DNA of 64,000 bases from VAZQ01 sp963744275 (GCA_963744275.1 CAVUSX010000029.1:248001-312000), one strand, 5' to 3'. Counted from the first letter of the stretch, positions 1 through 9,310 are shown. Numbers and translations are program-made. Notes: a model not told the origin generated them from the letters alone.

Positions 1-198
1 ATGCCGCGCCAGCAGGCGCGCATAGCCGTCATAGCCGCCCCCGACCGCCGAGCCGACATAGATGTTGATGGTCTTGCCCCGGTAGAATTGCTCGACCGCG
101 TCTTGCCCCGTGCCTTGGCCCGAAGCCGCGCTTGCGGCCAGCAGGAGCCAGCAGCCCGCGGCGGCCATTGGACCCCAAGTGCAAGACCATCTCGGCAT
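1..198 (-). CDS. TTT-family (Bug/TctC) substrate-binding protein, N-terminal part
   Basis: The first 66 residues lie in the window; the rest runs off the left edge. A hydrophobic stretch (CWLLLAASAASG) is followed by the mature start QFYRGKTINIYVGSAVGGGY, the typical first strand and GG-rich loop of tripartite tricarboxylate transporter or Bug binding proteins, which capture carboxylates in the periplasm. The ATG at 198 is preceded by GGGAGA about 9 nt upstream; a second in-frame ATG at 168 is possible. It is transcribed divergently from the TPP enzyme at 441, so 199-440 should hold both promoters, though no clear box was seen. A second binding protein of this family sits at 33271. Family is clear; substrate unknown. 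Confidence 0.8.
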   Translation of the reverse strand, partial: MPRWSCTWGPMAAAGCWLLLAASAASGQGTGQDAVEQFYRGKTINIYVGSAVGGGYDGYARLLARH

Positions 199-440
199 GG
201 CTGGCTTTCTCCCGCCGACGCGCTCAGTCGGTGTCCTCGCTCGACGCCTGCGGCGCGCTCTCCTCGAGCGAAACCGCCTCCCGCGACGCGACCCCTTGAC
301 GCTTGCCGCCCGGCGCCAAACCGCGCCCGATGCCCTTCCCACTCTGCGGCGCGCGGAATAGTATCGACCTCTACGACCGAGCAAGCCAGCCCCCCCGGGC
401 TTTAAGGCCGCCGGCGTGGCCATGGAGAGGGAGAAACGAG

Positions 441-2415
441 ATGGCACGAAAAAGTCCGCATCCGGAAGTGAGCCGCCGAAAATTCCTGGCCGGCGTCGCG
501 GTGGCTGGAGCCGCCAGCACGGTCGCCGCGCCGTCCGCCGATGCGGCGGCCCCGCCGGTCGCGGCCGCCAAGATTCCCTCGGCGCTGCGTCCGACGGCGA
601 AGCAGATCGCGGCCGAGACCGAGCTTCCGAAGGTCGACTCGCCGCTCGGCGGCCGTGCCGGCTCCGATTTCATGATCGACGTCATCAAGTCGCTCGGCAT
701 CGAATATTGCTACGCCAATCCGGCCTCGAGCTACCGCGGCATCCACGAGTCGCTGATCAATTACGGCAAGAACACGATGCCGGAGTTCATCACCTGCATG
801 CACGAGGAATCCGCCATCGCGATGGCGCACGGCTATTTCAAGGTCACCGGCAAGCCGGCGCTCTCGCTGTGTCACGGCGTCGTCGGGCTGATGCACGGGA
901 CGATGTCGATCTACAACGCCTGGGTCGACCGCGCGCCCGTCATCGTGGTCGGCGGCACCGATCTCGACGCCGCCAACCGTCCGCCCGGCGTCCCCACCAT
1001 CCATTCCGGGCAGGACATCAATGCGCTGGTGCGCGACTTCACCAAGTGGGACGACACGCCGGTGTCGCTTCCGCATTTTGCGCAATCGATGGTGCGCGCC
1101 TACAAGTTCGCGATGACGCCGCCCTATGAGCCGGTCATGATCGCGCTCGATGCCGAGCTGCAGGAAATGCCGGTGCAGGAGCGCGAGCGCAACCGGCTCA
1201 TCATTCCGAAATATACCGCGCCGTCGCCGCCCCAGGCGGAGGTGGCGGCTTTGCGCGAGACCGCCAAGCTCCTGGTCAATGCCGAGCGCCCGGTCATCGT
1301 CGCCGACCGCGTCGCCCGCACGCCGGACGGTCTCAAGCATCTGGTCGAGCTCGCCGAGTTGCTGCAGGCGCCGGTCGTGAACATGCGCGGCCGCATGAAC
1401 TTCCCCAGCGGCCATCACTTGAGCCAGCCGCCGGGGCAATTGTACGCCCAGGCCGACCTTATCCTCGGCTTGGAGGTCGGCGACTTCTGGAACGTGGTCA
1501 ACGGCTTCACCGACAACGCGGACAACGAGGGCCTGGGCGACCAGCGCCGCCGCGCCAAGCCCGACGCCAAGCTGATCACGATCAGCTCGGTCGAGCTCAA
1601 CGAGAAATCCAACTACCAGGATTTCCAGCGCTTCCAGCCCGTCGACATCGCCATGGTGGGCGATGCCGAGGCCTCGCTGCCGTCGCTGATCGAGGCCGTC
1701 AAGATGGCGATGAGCAACGACAGGAAGGCGGCTTACGACAAGCGCGGAGAGGACTTCAAGAAGGCGAAGGCAACCGCGCACGAGCGCGCCATGGCGGCCG
1801 CCGCGGTGGCGTGGGACGCCAGCCCCGATCTCCACCGCACGAATGGCGGCCGAGCTTTGGGGCGCCGTGAAGGATCACGACTGGGCGCTGGTCGCCGCCA
1901 GCAACGGCTCCAGCGGCTGGCCGGAGCGCTTCTTCAACATCGACAAGCACTATCAGTGGATCGGAGGCTCGGGCGGCGCCGGACAAGGCTATGGCATTCC
2001 GGCGGCGGTCGGGGCTGCGCACGCCCACAAGGCGTTCGGTCGGCTTGCCGTCGGCATCGTGGGCGATGGCGACTCCATGTATGCCCCGGGCGCGTGGTGG
2101 ACCGCGGCACGCCACCAGATTCCGCTGCTGGGGATCATCCACAACAATCGCGGCTACCATCAGGAGGTCATGCACGTGCAGCGCCTGTCCAACCGGCGCA
2201 ACCGGCTCGCCAACAACGGCAAGGACTTCGGCCCGATCGGCACCCGCATCGAAAATCCGAACATCGACTATGCGATGCTCGCGAAATCGATGGGCGTGCA
2301 GTCCTTCGGGCCGGTCACCGATCCGGGCGAGCTCGGAGCAACGCTCAAGAAGGCGGTGCAAGTCGCCAAGGCCGGTGAGCCGGTCCTGGTCGACGCCGTC
2401 ATGCAGCCGCGCTGA
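441..2415 (+). pseudogene. Tat-exported TPP-dependent enzyme (acetolactate synthase/benzoylformate decarboxylase-like), frameshifted
   Basis: Repaired length is about 657 residues. The N-terminus has a twin-arginine signal (SRRKFLAG, then an Ala-rich h-region), so export folded to the periplasm is predicted. The Pyr domain carries the catalytic Glu in MHEESAIAMAHG (about residues 120-131). The C-terminal PP domain has the Mg-TPP motif GDGDSMYAPG near residue 541 with NN about 26 residues on. The reading frame changes at the CCCC run 1823-1826: removing one C joins the halves through SPISTARMAAELW, which fits the family. The ATG at 441 has GGAGAGGGAG just upstream. A cytochrome c gene follows after 13 nt. 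Substrate is probably a 2-oxo acid, but that is inference. TPP enzymes are normally cytoplasmic, so the Tat signal is unusual. Confidence 0.8.
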
Positions 2416-2428
2416 GGAAAAGAAAACA

Positions 2429-2803
2429 ATGAAAAGTTCTCGCGTATTCGCCAGGCTGGCGGCGCTCGCCGCCGGCCTCGTCATCGCTCAGGCCTCGATC
2501 GGATCGGGCGCCGCGCTCGCCGCCGACGCCGCCCGCGGCAAGATCCTGTTCACGCAGAAATACGGCTGCTTCGAGTGCCACGGCACCCAGGGGCAGGGCT
2601 CGCCGGTGACCGGTCCCAAGCTCGCGCCCGGTCCGCTCCCCTACGATGCGCTGTCGAATTTCGTGCGCACCTCGTCGGGACCGATGCCGCCGTTCCGGCA
2701 ATCGATCCTGCCGGATGCGGACCTGCAGGACATCTACGCCTATCTGCAGTCGATCCCGCCGGCCCCCGACTACAAGACGATCCCGCTGCTGAACGGCAAG
2801 TGA
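2429..2803 (+). CDS. Exported monohaem c-type cytochrome
   Basis: A 124-residue protein with a signal peptide ending around residue 31 (GAALAADA), a haem-binding CFECH at 47-51 and a likely axial methionine in GPMPPF (Met86). It is a small class I cytochrome, predicted periplasmic. The start ATG has GAGGAAA upstream and lies 13 nt after the TPP enzyme, so the two are probably one transcript and the cytochrome may take electrons from that enzyme (inference). A 14-bp near-perfect hairpin follows at 2813. Family is secure; partner is not proven. Confidence 0.88.
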   Translation: MKSSRVFARLAALAAGLVIAQASIGSGAALAADAARGKILFTQKYGCFECHGTQGQGSPVTGPKLAPGPLPYDALSNFVRTSSGPMPPFRQSILPDADLQDIYAYLQSIPPAPDYKTIPLLNGK

Positions 2804-2812
2804 CGATCGGCC

Positions 2813-2846
2813 GGCGGTCGGCGGACATTCTGGTCCGTCGACCGCC
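2813..2846. repeat. Inverted repeat after the cytochrome gene
   Basis: Arms of 14 nt (2813-2826 and 2833-2846) pair at 13 of 14 positions around a 6-nt loop. It follows the cytochrome stop by 9 nt. No T-run follows, so it may be a Rho-dependent end, an mRNA-stabilising hairpin or a repeat. The remainder of the spacer to 3047 shows nothing else. Confidence 0.55.
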
Positions 2847-3047
2847 CGCCTTCGGGCCCGGGCTGCGAACGCACACAAATTCCGGACCGCCGCCGAGGCT
2901 GCGACCAAACGCGGCGCGCCGCCCAGATTGGCCAATGCTGCGGCCTGCGTTATGGTGGCGCGGGCGCTGGTGCGGACCCGTCGCATCCACCCCAAGAATG
3001 ATCAGCCGATCAACGAAGGCCGATCACGACTTCGAGGGGAGGGTGAC

Positions 3048-4103
3048 ATGACGGTGTTCCGCAAAGCTGCGTTTGGCGCCTGCTTGGCCGGCCTCTTCGG
3101 CGCGGCCTTCGGTTGGCTGCCGGCGCCCGCCTATGGGCAAGGCGCCCCGTCCGCCCATCCCTGGCTCGACCCGGCCCTGCTGGCGGCCGCCAAGCCGGAG
3201 GGGTCGCTCATCGTCTATTCCTCGACCAACGAGCAGGAGGGCCTGCCGCTCTTCAAGATCTTCGAGGAGGCGACCGGGATCAAGGTCGAATATATCCGCA
3301 ACGCCGATTCGCCGTTGATGTCCCGCGTGGCCATCGAATATCGCGCCAATCAGAAATCCTGGGACCTGTTCCACACCACCACGGTCAACAAGCTGCCGCC
3401 CCAGATGCTGGCGCAGTTCGAGGTGCCGGAAGTCAAGAGCATCGCGGCCGAGGCGCGCGATCCGGGCAAGCGCTGGTACGGGGTCTATGCCAACTACAAT
3501 TCGCCCGCCTACAACACCCAGAAGGTGAAGGCCTCCGAGCTGCCGAAGACCTATGAGGAGTTCGCCCAGCACAAGGAATGGGCCGGCAAGGTCGCCATCG
3601 ACACCACCGACAATGTCTGGCTCAAGGCCATGCTCGACTTCTACGGCGAGCCGAAGGGCACGCAGGTCGTCAAGGATATCGTGGCCAACCTGCAGCCGGT
3701 GCTCACCGACGGGCATCTCGCCATGGCGCGCTCGGTCGGCGCCGGCGAATACGCGCTGGCGCTCAATCAGTTCGTCAATCTGGCCGAGAACGTGAAGATC
3801 GCCGGCAGCCCGATCGAGGTCTTCGCGCTCGATCCGGTGGCGTTGTTCTTCGGCGAGGTCGGCATCAGCGCGCTCAGCCCCCACCCGAATGCGGCGCGCC
3901 TCGCCGCCAATTTCATGCTGAGCCAGGAATGCCAGCAATTCCTGGCCAAGTTCGGCCGCATTCCCACCCGCACCGACGTCGCCTCCAACCCGCCCGGCAT
4001 CGTCGAGCTGATGCAGAAGAAAAAGGTCATCACCGAGCTCTTGACCCCGGACGAGGAACGCAAGTGGCAGCGCACCTTCGATACGCTATTCAAGACGCGG
4101 TAG
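3048..4103 (+). CDS. ABC transporter substrate-binding protein (Fe(III)/family 1 type)
   Basis: A 351-residue periplasmic binding protein. A signal peptide ends near PAPAYG, followed by a type II binding-protein start (GSLIVYSSTNEQEG) as in iron(III)-, phosphonate- and polyamine-type family 1 binding proteins. The ATG at 3048 has GAGGGGAGGG about 5 nt upstream. A fused permease (4219) and ATPase (6155) follow on the same strand, making a complete importer. The neighbouring dioxygenase and TPP enzyme suggest an organic acid or aromatic substrate rather than iron, but the sequence alone does not decide this. The second importer at 24697-30994 is built the same way. Confidence 0.88.
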   Translation: MTVFRKAAFGACLAGLFGAAFGWLPAPAYGQGAPSAHPWLDPALLAAAKPEGSLIVYSSTNEQEGLPLFKIFEEATGIKVEYIRNADSPLMSRVAIEYRANQKSWDLFHTTTVNKLPPQMLAQFEVPEVKSIAAEARDPGKRWYGVYANYNSPAYNTQKVKASELPKTYEEFAQHKEWAGKVAIDTTDNVWLKAMLDFYGEPKGTQVVKDIVANLQPVLTDGHLAMARSVGAGEYALALNQFVNLAENVKIAGSPIEVFALDPVALFFGEVGISALSPHPNAARLAANFMLSQECQQFLAKFGRIPTRTDVASNPPGIVELMQKKKVITELLTPDEERKWQRTFDTLFKTR

Positions 4104-4119
4104 GGCCGGACATGCCGAT

Positions 4120-4199
4120 TGTAGCCCGGATGGAGGCGCGCGGCGCCGTAATCCGGGACCGCCGCTCCCGCATTCCGCTTACGCTTCATGCGGGCTACA
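4120..4199. repeat. REP-like palindromic intergenic element
   Basis: Bounded by perfect inverted ends TGTAGCCCG (4120-4128) and CGGGCTACA (4191-4199), with internal GGATGGAGGCGCG and AATCCGGGA words. Related copies lie at 6037, 8361, 9735, 15130, 16187 and 56502. No coding capacity. Confidence 0.8.
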
Positions 4200-4218
4200 G
4201 CTCTCGGGAATCGCCACT

Positions 4219-5997
4219 TTGACCATCGCCAACGATCCTCTCAACGGGCGCTTGCGCATCGCCGCCGGCGGCCGGCTCGCGGGCTGGCTCAAGCTGTCGA
4301 ATTTCGTCCTGGTCGGCTGCGTGCTGGTGGCGCTCTGGCTCGTCTTCGTGCCGGTCTCCGCGCTGTTCTACAACGCGTTCACGGAGGATACCGGCTTCGG
4401 CCCGGGCGCCTTCTCGCTGCAGAATTTCGTCGACGCCTATTCGGACTGGCAGATCTTCGCGCTGTTCCGCAATTCCCTGGTGTTCGCGCTCGGCACCGCG
4501 CTGACCACGTTCGCGCTCGGGGGCCTGGTCTCCTGGGCGGTCGAGCGCACCGATGCGCCCGGGGCCGCGCTGTTCCACAGCCTGGCGCTGCTCTCCTTCG
4601 CGGTCCCGGGCCTGCTGATGGCGATGGCCTGGATCTTCGTGCTCAGCCCGAACATCGGCTGGGCCAATACGCTGATGAAGAACGCGTTCGGCTTGGGCGC
4701 CGCGCCGCTCAACATCTATTCCATGCCCGGCATGATCTGGGCGCTTTCGAGCCATTATTTCCCGCTCGCCTATCTGTCGCTCGGCCCGGCGCTGCGCGTG
4801 CTCGACGTGCGCATGGAGGAGGCCGGCGTGGTGTCGGGCGGCCGCAACTGGCAGGTGCTCACCAAGATCACGCTGCCGCTGTTGCGGCCCGCGATCCTGT
4901 CCGGGATGCTGATCCTGTTCGTGCTGGGCATGTCCTCCTACGAGGTGCCGCGCCTGATCGGACGGCCGGCCCGCATCGACGTCTTCACCACCGACATCCA
5001 GTCCGCCATCATCCAGACGCCGCCCGAGTTCGGGGTGGCGAGCGCGCTCGCGCTCACGCTGCTCATGGTCTGCATCGTGGCGGTGTTCTTCTATCGTCGC
5101 GCCACCCGCCATGCCGAGGCCTTCGCCACCATCACCGGCAAGGGCTACAAGCCGACCCGGATCAAGCTCGGCCGCTGGCGCTGGCCGATCGCGATCGCCA
5201 TCGGGGTGATGTTCGCGCTGGCGCTCGGCCTGCCGCTGCTGACGCTGGTGTGGCAATCGTTCTATCGCAATCTGGCGCTGCCCTTCATGGGGTCGGATGC
5301 GCCGTTCACGCTCGACAATTACAAATTCGTGCTGAGCTATCCGATCTTCCTCGCCGCCGTGAAGACGAGCGTCATCCTGGCCGCGCTCGCCGCCACCATC
5401 GTGAGCGGGTTGACCTTCGTCATGGCCTGGGTGGCGCTGCGGAGCGTGCCGCGTTACGGCTGGATCCTCGACGCCATCGCGTTCGTTCCGATCGCCATCC
5501 CGGGCGTGATCGTGGGCGCCGGCATCCTGGTCGCCTATCTGATGCTGCCGATCCCGGTCTACAACACGATCTGGATCCTGCTGATCGCCTACGTGACCCT
5601 GTATCTGCCCTACGGCATGCGTTTCGCGTCGAGCGGGATCTCCCAAATTCATCGCGAGCTCGAGGAGGTCGCCGAGGTGGCGGGCGCGCGGCTCGGCCAG
5701 GTGTTCTTCCGCATCCTGCTGCCGCTCTTGGCGCCGGTGCTGCTGGCGGGCTGGATCTACGTGTTCGTGCTCTCGGTGCGCGAGCTCGGCGCCTCGATCT
5801 TCCTGGTCGGACCCGGCACCCACGTGCTCGGAACCATCACCCTCACCATGTGGGAGGAGGGCGGCAGCTACGGCGCGGTCTCGGCGCTCGGCGTCATCCA
5901 GGTCATCCCCCTCATCGTCATCGTGGCCGCCCTGCGCTGGCTGGAGCTGCACGTGCAACGGCGCGCGGAGGCGACCGCGGCGGCGAAAAGCGAGTAG
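4219..5997 (+). CDS. ABC transporter permease, two fused membrane domains
   Basis: A 592-residue inner-membrane protein with two consecutive permease domains, as in FbpB-like importers. Each half has an EAA-type cytoplasmic loop: EEAGVVSGGRNWQVLTKITL in the first and EEVAEVAGARLGQVFFRILL in the second. About twelve hydrophobic segments are visible. The best start is a TTG at 4219, with GGGAA about 8 nt upstream; no ATG fits the conserved N-terminus. It lies between the binding protein and the ATPase of the same importer and is intact, unlike its paralogue at 25728. The substrate is unknown. Confidence 0.87.
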   Translation: MTIANDPLNGRLRIAAGGRLAGWLKLSNFVLVGCVLVALWLVFVPVSALFYNAFTEDTGFGPGAFSLQNFVDAYSDWQIFALFRNSLVFALGTALTTFALGGLVSWAVERTDAPGAALFHSLALLSFAVPGLLMAMAWIFVLSPNIGWANTLMKNAFGLGAAPLNIYSMPGMIWALSSHYFPLAYLSLGPALRVLDVRMEEAGVVSGGRNWQVLTKITLPLLRPAILSGMLILFVLGMSSYEVPRLIGRPARIDVFTTDIQSAIIQTPPEFGVASALALTLLMVCIVAVFFYRRATRHAEAFATITGKGYKPTRIKLGRWRWPIAIAIGVMFALALGLPLLTLVWQSFYRNLALPFMGSDAPFTLDNYKFVLSYPIFLAAVKTSVILAALAATIVSGLTFVMAWVALRSVPRYGWILDAIAFVPIAIPGVIVGAGILVAYLMLPIPVYNTIWILLIAYVTLYLPYGMRFASSGISQIHRELEEVAEVAGARLGQVFFRILLPLLAPVLLAGWIYVFVLSVRELGASIFLVGPGTHVLGTITLTMWEEGGSYGAVSALGVIQVIPLIVIVAALRWLELHVQRRAEATAAAKSE

Positions 5998-6154
5998 CGA
6001 GTAGCGAGAAGCGCGGATAGCGAGGAGCGCAGTAGTGAGTAATCCGGGACCGCTGCGTCCCGCATTGCGCCATAGCCCGTCGAAGACGGGCGTAAAGCCG
6101 CCACTCATCACTCACCATGCGGCCACTCGCCATTCGCCCCACCTAGGACCCCCA
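5998..6154. repeat. Spacer with short tandem repeats and a REP fragment
   Basis: Between permease and ATPase. It opens with imperfect tandem copies of GCGAGTA/GCGAGAA (about 5989-6036), continues into a partial REP element (about 6037-6093, AATCCGGGACCG then GCCCGTCGAAGACGGGC) and ends with CACTCATCACTCACC words like those at 7331-7358. No gene is seen. Confidence 0.55.
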
Positions 6155-7273
6155 ATGCTCTCCATCGAGAACCTGCAGAAAGTCTTCCAGGCCTCCGGCA
6201 ATACCGAGGTCCGCGCCGTCGACGGCATCAATTTGAGCGTCGAGCACGGGCGGCTGTTGACGCTGCTCGGCCCCTCGGGCTGCGGCAAGACCACCACGCT
6301 GCGTTGCCTCGCCGGTCTGGAGCGGCCGGATTCCGGCCGCATCGTCATCGGGGACACCACGGTGTTCGATTCCGCCAAGGGCATTTTCGTGCCGCCGAGC
6401 GATCGCGGGATCGGCATGGTGTTCCAGTCCTATGCGATCTGGCCGCACATGTCGGTGTTCGAGAACGTGGCGTTTCCGCTGCGGGTCGCGCGCAACCGGA
6501 AATACTCCGCCGCCGAGATCAAGGACAAGGTGCGCCTGGCGCTCGAGATGGTGCGCCTCGGCGGGTTCGAGCAGCGCTCCTCCACGCAGCTGTCGGGCGG
6601 CCAGCAGCAGCGCCTGGCGCTGGCGCGCGGGCTCGTGCACGAGCCCAAGGTCCTGCTGCTCGACGAGCCGCTGTCCAATCTCGACGCCAAGCTGCGCGAG
6701 CAGATGCGTTTCGAGCTCAAGCATCTGCAGCGGACGCTGCGCATCACCACGGTCTATGTCACCCACGACCAGGCCGAGGCGCTGGCGCTGTCGGACGAGA
6801 TCGCGGTGTTCAATGCGGGCCGCATCGTGCAGCGCGGAAGCCCGCAGGACATCTACAGCCACCCGGCCAGCCGGTTCGTCGCCGACTTCATCGGCTCGGC
6901 CAATTTCCTCGACGGGTCCGTGACCCAGGAGGCCGGGCCCGACGGCCTCGTCAGCGTCGCGACCGCGCACGGGACGCTGCGCTGCCCGTTCGCGCAGGCG
7001 GTCCGCCCCGGGCAAAAGGTGGTGGTCACCGCCCGCCCGGAGGACCTCATGCTCTATCCCTCGCCGCCCGCGGATGGGCTCCCCGGTGACGGGCTGAATG
7101 TGCTGGCCGGCACCGTCACGGGCCGGGTGTTTCTCGGCGACGTCATCGATTATATCGTGGACGTCGGCGAAGCTCCGCTGCGCATCCGGGCCCGCCCCGA
7201 GCATGTTTTCCACGTCCGGGACCCCGTGCATATCGGGGTTGCGCCGCAGAAGTGCGTCGGCTTGCCGTCGTGA
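6155..7273 (+). CDS. ABC transporter ATP-binding protein (FbpC/PotA type)
   Basis: A 372-residue cytoplasmic ATPase. Walker A is GPSGCGKTT (about residues 39-47), the signature LSGGQQQR, Walker B VLLLDEPLSNLDAK and the H-loop TVYVTHDQAEA. The last third matches a TOBE-type regulatory domain (VVTARPEDLMLYP). The ATG at 6155 has AGGA 8 nt upstream. It energises the permease at 4219. All catalytic motifs are intact, in contrast to the paralogue at 29885. Confidence 0.92.
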   Translation: MLSIENLQKVFQASGNTEVRAVDGINLSVEHGRLLTLLGPSGCGKTTTLRCLAGLERPDSGRIVIGDTTVFDSAKGIFVPPSDRGIGMVFQSYAIWPHMSVFENVAFPLRVARNRKYSAAEIKDKVRLALEMVRLGGFEQRSSTQLSGGQQQRLALARGLVHEPKVLLLDEPLSNLDAKLREQMRFELKHLQRTLRITTVYVTHDQAEALALSDEIAVFNAGRIVQRGSPQDIYSHPASRFVADFIGSANFLDGSVTQEAGPDGLVSVATAHGTLRCPFAQAVRPGQKVVVTARPEDLMLYPSPPADGLPGDGLNVLAGTVTGRVFLGDVIDYIVDVGEAPLRIRARPEHVFHVRDPVHIGVAPQKCVGLPS

Positions 7274-7291
7274 TATGATTGAGTGCGTGGT

Positions 7292-7367
7292 GAATAGTGA
7301 GTGGTGAAGGCCGGGCTCGCAACGGCCTGACTCACTACTCACTACTCACCACTCACTACTGCTATTC
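7292..7367. repeat. Inverted repeat between ATPase and dioxygenase genes
   Basis: A perfect 12-bp pair, AGTGAGTGGTGA (7296-7307) with TCACCACTCACT (7346-7357), flanked by GAATAG/CTATTC. CTCACTACTCACTACTC tandem words fill the right arm. It could act as a terminator or an mRNA hairpin; the words match those in the 5998-6154 spacer. Confidence 0.6.
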
Positions 7368-7389
7368 ACCCTCTCGAGAGGTTCGCTCC

Positions 7390-8343
7390 ATGATCAATGC
7401 CAAAGTCACCGGATTGCGCGGCGTCGAGCTGGGCGTGCGGGATCTGCACCAGTCCGCCGCGTTCTACAGCCACGTCTGGGGCCTCGAGCCGGTCGGCGGG
7501 CAGGGCGACACGATCCGGTTGCGCGGCAACGGCGCCGAGCATCATGTGGTCACGCTGCGCGAGCGGCCGACCCCGGGCCTCCTCGGCGTGCATTTCGCGG
7601 CCGCCGATCGCGACGCCGTGGTGGCGCTCCACGCCAAGGCCAAGGCGTTCGGGGCCGCCGTGCTGGGGGAGCCGGCCGATCTGCCGCGCGAGGCCGGCGG
7701 CGGGTTCGGGTTCTCGTTCAAGAGCCTCGAGGGCCACGTGCTCAACGTGTCGTCCGACGTGGCGCGCCACCCGAATGTGGTCAACGACCGCTCCAGGCCG
7801 GTCAAGCTGTCCCATGTGGTGCTCAATGCCGCGCGCATCGGCGATGAGGTCGGGTTCTTCATCGACCTGCTCGGCTTCAAATTGAGCGATTCGACCCAGA
7901 TGATGGATTTCATCCGCTGCTCGGCCGACCACCACTCGATCGCGCTGGCGCGCGCGGAAGGGCCCTCGCTCAACCACATGGCCTATGAGATGACCAATAT
8001 CGACGGGCTGATGCGCGGCGCCGGTCGCCTCAAGCAGAGCGGTTTCAACATCGAATGGGGCGTCGGCCGCCACGGCCCGGGCGACAACGTGTTCACCTAC
8101 TTCGTCGAGCCCAACGGCTTCGTGACCGAATACACGGCCGAGGTCCAGCAGGTCGACGAGACCGACTTCGAGCCTCATGACGCGGAATATTGGACCGCGT
8201 TCCCGATGCGGCCCTGCCGCTGGGGCATGGCCGGCCATCCCTCGAACCGGCTGAAGGCGGCCTTCGCGGGCGATCTCAGCGTCGCCGACCCGGGCGACGG
8301 CAAGCGCTGCGAGGAGATCATGGCGAAGGCGCTGGGGCGGTGA
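7390..8343 (+). CDS. VOC-family (extradiol dioxygenase-like) protein
   Basis: A 317-residue protein with two vicinal-oxygen-chelate modules (about residues 10-125 and 140-265). The second module keeps candidate metal ligands in KLSHVVLN, LNHMAYEM and the terminal Glu of GFVTEYTAE, the 2-His-1-Glu pattern of type I extradiol dioxygenases. The predicted role is Fe(II)-dependent cleavage of a catechol-like ring in the cytoplasm. The ATG at 7390 has GAGAGG about 9 nt upstream. A related VOC protein lies at 16358. The last 140 bp of this gene are duplicated at 9577. Substrate not identifiable. Confidence 0.82.
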   Translation: MINAKVTGLRGVELGVRDLHQSAAFYSHVWGLEPVGGQGDTIRLRGNGAEHHVVTLRERPTPGLLGVHFAAADRDAVVALHAKAKAFGAAVLGEPADLPREAGGGFGFSFKSLEGHVLNVSSDVARHPNVVNDRSRPVKLSHVVLNAARIGDEVGFFIDLLGFKLSDSTQMMDFIRCSADHHSIALARAEGPSLNHMAYEMTNIDGLMRGAGRLKQSGFNIEWGVGRHGPGDNVFTYFVEPNGFVTEYTAEVQQVDETDFEPHDAEYWTAFPMRPCRWGMAGHPSNRLKAAFAGDLSVADPGDGKRCEEIMAKALGR

Positions 8344-8560
8344 GAACTGCCGCAGCGTGTAAGCCCGGATGGAGGCGCGGAGCGCCGCAATCCGGGACCG
8401 CCGTTCCCGCATTCCGCTTGCGCGCCCCATCCCATCACCGCCCTCATGGTGAGGAGCGCGGCGAAGCTCGCGCGTCTCGAACCATGGCCACGTCCTCCCC
8501 ATTGCCACCTCGCCGGTTTCCGGATACATTTCCGGAAACCGAAAGAGGGGCTTGCCGCCC
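8344..8560. repeat. Spacer with two repeat elements
   Basis: Holds a REP-like element (about 8361-8424, GCCCGGATGGAGGCGCGGAG then ATCCGGGACC) and a second dyad-rich repeat (about 8431-8490, GGTGAGGAGCGCGGCGAAGC then GCGCGTCTCGAACCATGG). No gene is seen. GAGGGG at 8545-8550 serves the antitoxin at 8561. Confidence 0.65.
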
Positions 8561-8845
8561 ATGCCCATCGCCCGCAAGCAGGCGCTTATCGCCCATCGCC
8601 GTCGCCAAAAACGGCAGGGGATCGTTCGGCTGGAGGTGCACGTGCGCAAGTCGGATGCCGTGCTGATCCGCGGCCTCGTCAAGGCCCTCGCCGACCCTGA
8701 TCGCGAGGTCGAAGCTCGTGCCGCCATGCGCGAGCATTTTGCTCCCGGTGCGGCCAAGGGGCTGAAGGCGCTGCTCGCGGCCGCGCCCCTCGAGGGGATC
8801 GACCTTCGTCGCGCACGTGATCGTGGACGGGACGTCGACCTGTGA
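8561..8845 (+). CDS. Antitoxin of a VapBC-type toxin-antitoxin pair
   Basis: A 94-residue basic protein (MPIARKQALIAHRRRQKRQG) with a short beta/helix N-terminus resembling small DNA-binding antitoxins. Identification rests mainly on context: its stop overlaps the GTG start of a PIN-domain toxin by 4 nt (GTGA, 8842-8845), the usual translational coupling in such pairs. ATG 8561 is favoured because GAGGGG lies 10 nt upstream. The toxin is frameshifted, so this antitoxin may be an orphan. Confidence 0.65.
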   Translation: MPIARKQALIAHRRRQKRQGIVRLEVHVRKSDAVLIRGLVKALADPDREVEARAAMREHFAPGAAKGLKALLAAAPLEGIDLRRARDRGRDVDL

Positions 8846-9310
8846 ACTATCTGATCGATACCAACGTCATCTCGGAGGTCCGCAAAGGCGATCGCTGCAA
8901 CAGGCACGTCGCCTCGTGGTATGCTTCCATCGACGATGCGGATATCTATCTCAGCGTCCTGGTGCTGGGCGAAATCCGCGGTGGCATCGAGCGCGCCAGA
9001 GCGAAAAGACCCCGTGAAGTCAGGGGCGCTCGAGCGGTGGCTCGCCGCCGTGCAGGAATCGTTCGCGGATCGCATCCTGCCCGTCGACCACATGGTTGCC
9101 GATGCTTGGGGGCGCATGAGCGCCGGGCGATCGGTGCCCACGATCGACGCGCTCCTTGCAGCGACCGCCAAGGTTCATCGAATGACGCTCGCGACGCGCA
9201 ATATCTCTCATGTCGCCGATCTCGGCATCGACGTCTTCAATCCCTTCAAGCCGCCGCGGGCCGACCTTGAGAAAGACCATTTATCCGAACGGAGAGGCGG
9301 CAATGGATGA
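8842..9310 (+). pseudogene. VapC-type PIN-domain toxin, frameshifted
   Basis: The N-terminus MNYLIDTNVISEVRKGD has the first PIN acidic residue, and VLVLGEIRGGIERARAK holds the conserved Glu. The continuation DPVKSGALERWLAAV to SVPTIDALLAATA (third acidic position) and ATRNISHV lies one frame later. Dropping one A from the AAAA run at 9004-9007 restores about 155 residues. VapC toxins are RNases; as written the protein loses its last catalytic acidic residue and should be inactive. The stop overlaps the start of the truncated antidote copy at 9303. Confidence 0.78.

Noticed and set aside
5989..6036. CRISPR-like repeat array
   Set aside because: Units are only 7-10 bp, contiguous and imperfect, with no spacers and no cas genes.
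4195..6111. A 638-codon minus-strand frame opposite the first permease
   Set aside because: Antisense shadow of a clear two-domain permease; no motif, no ribosome site.
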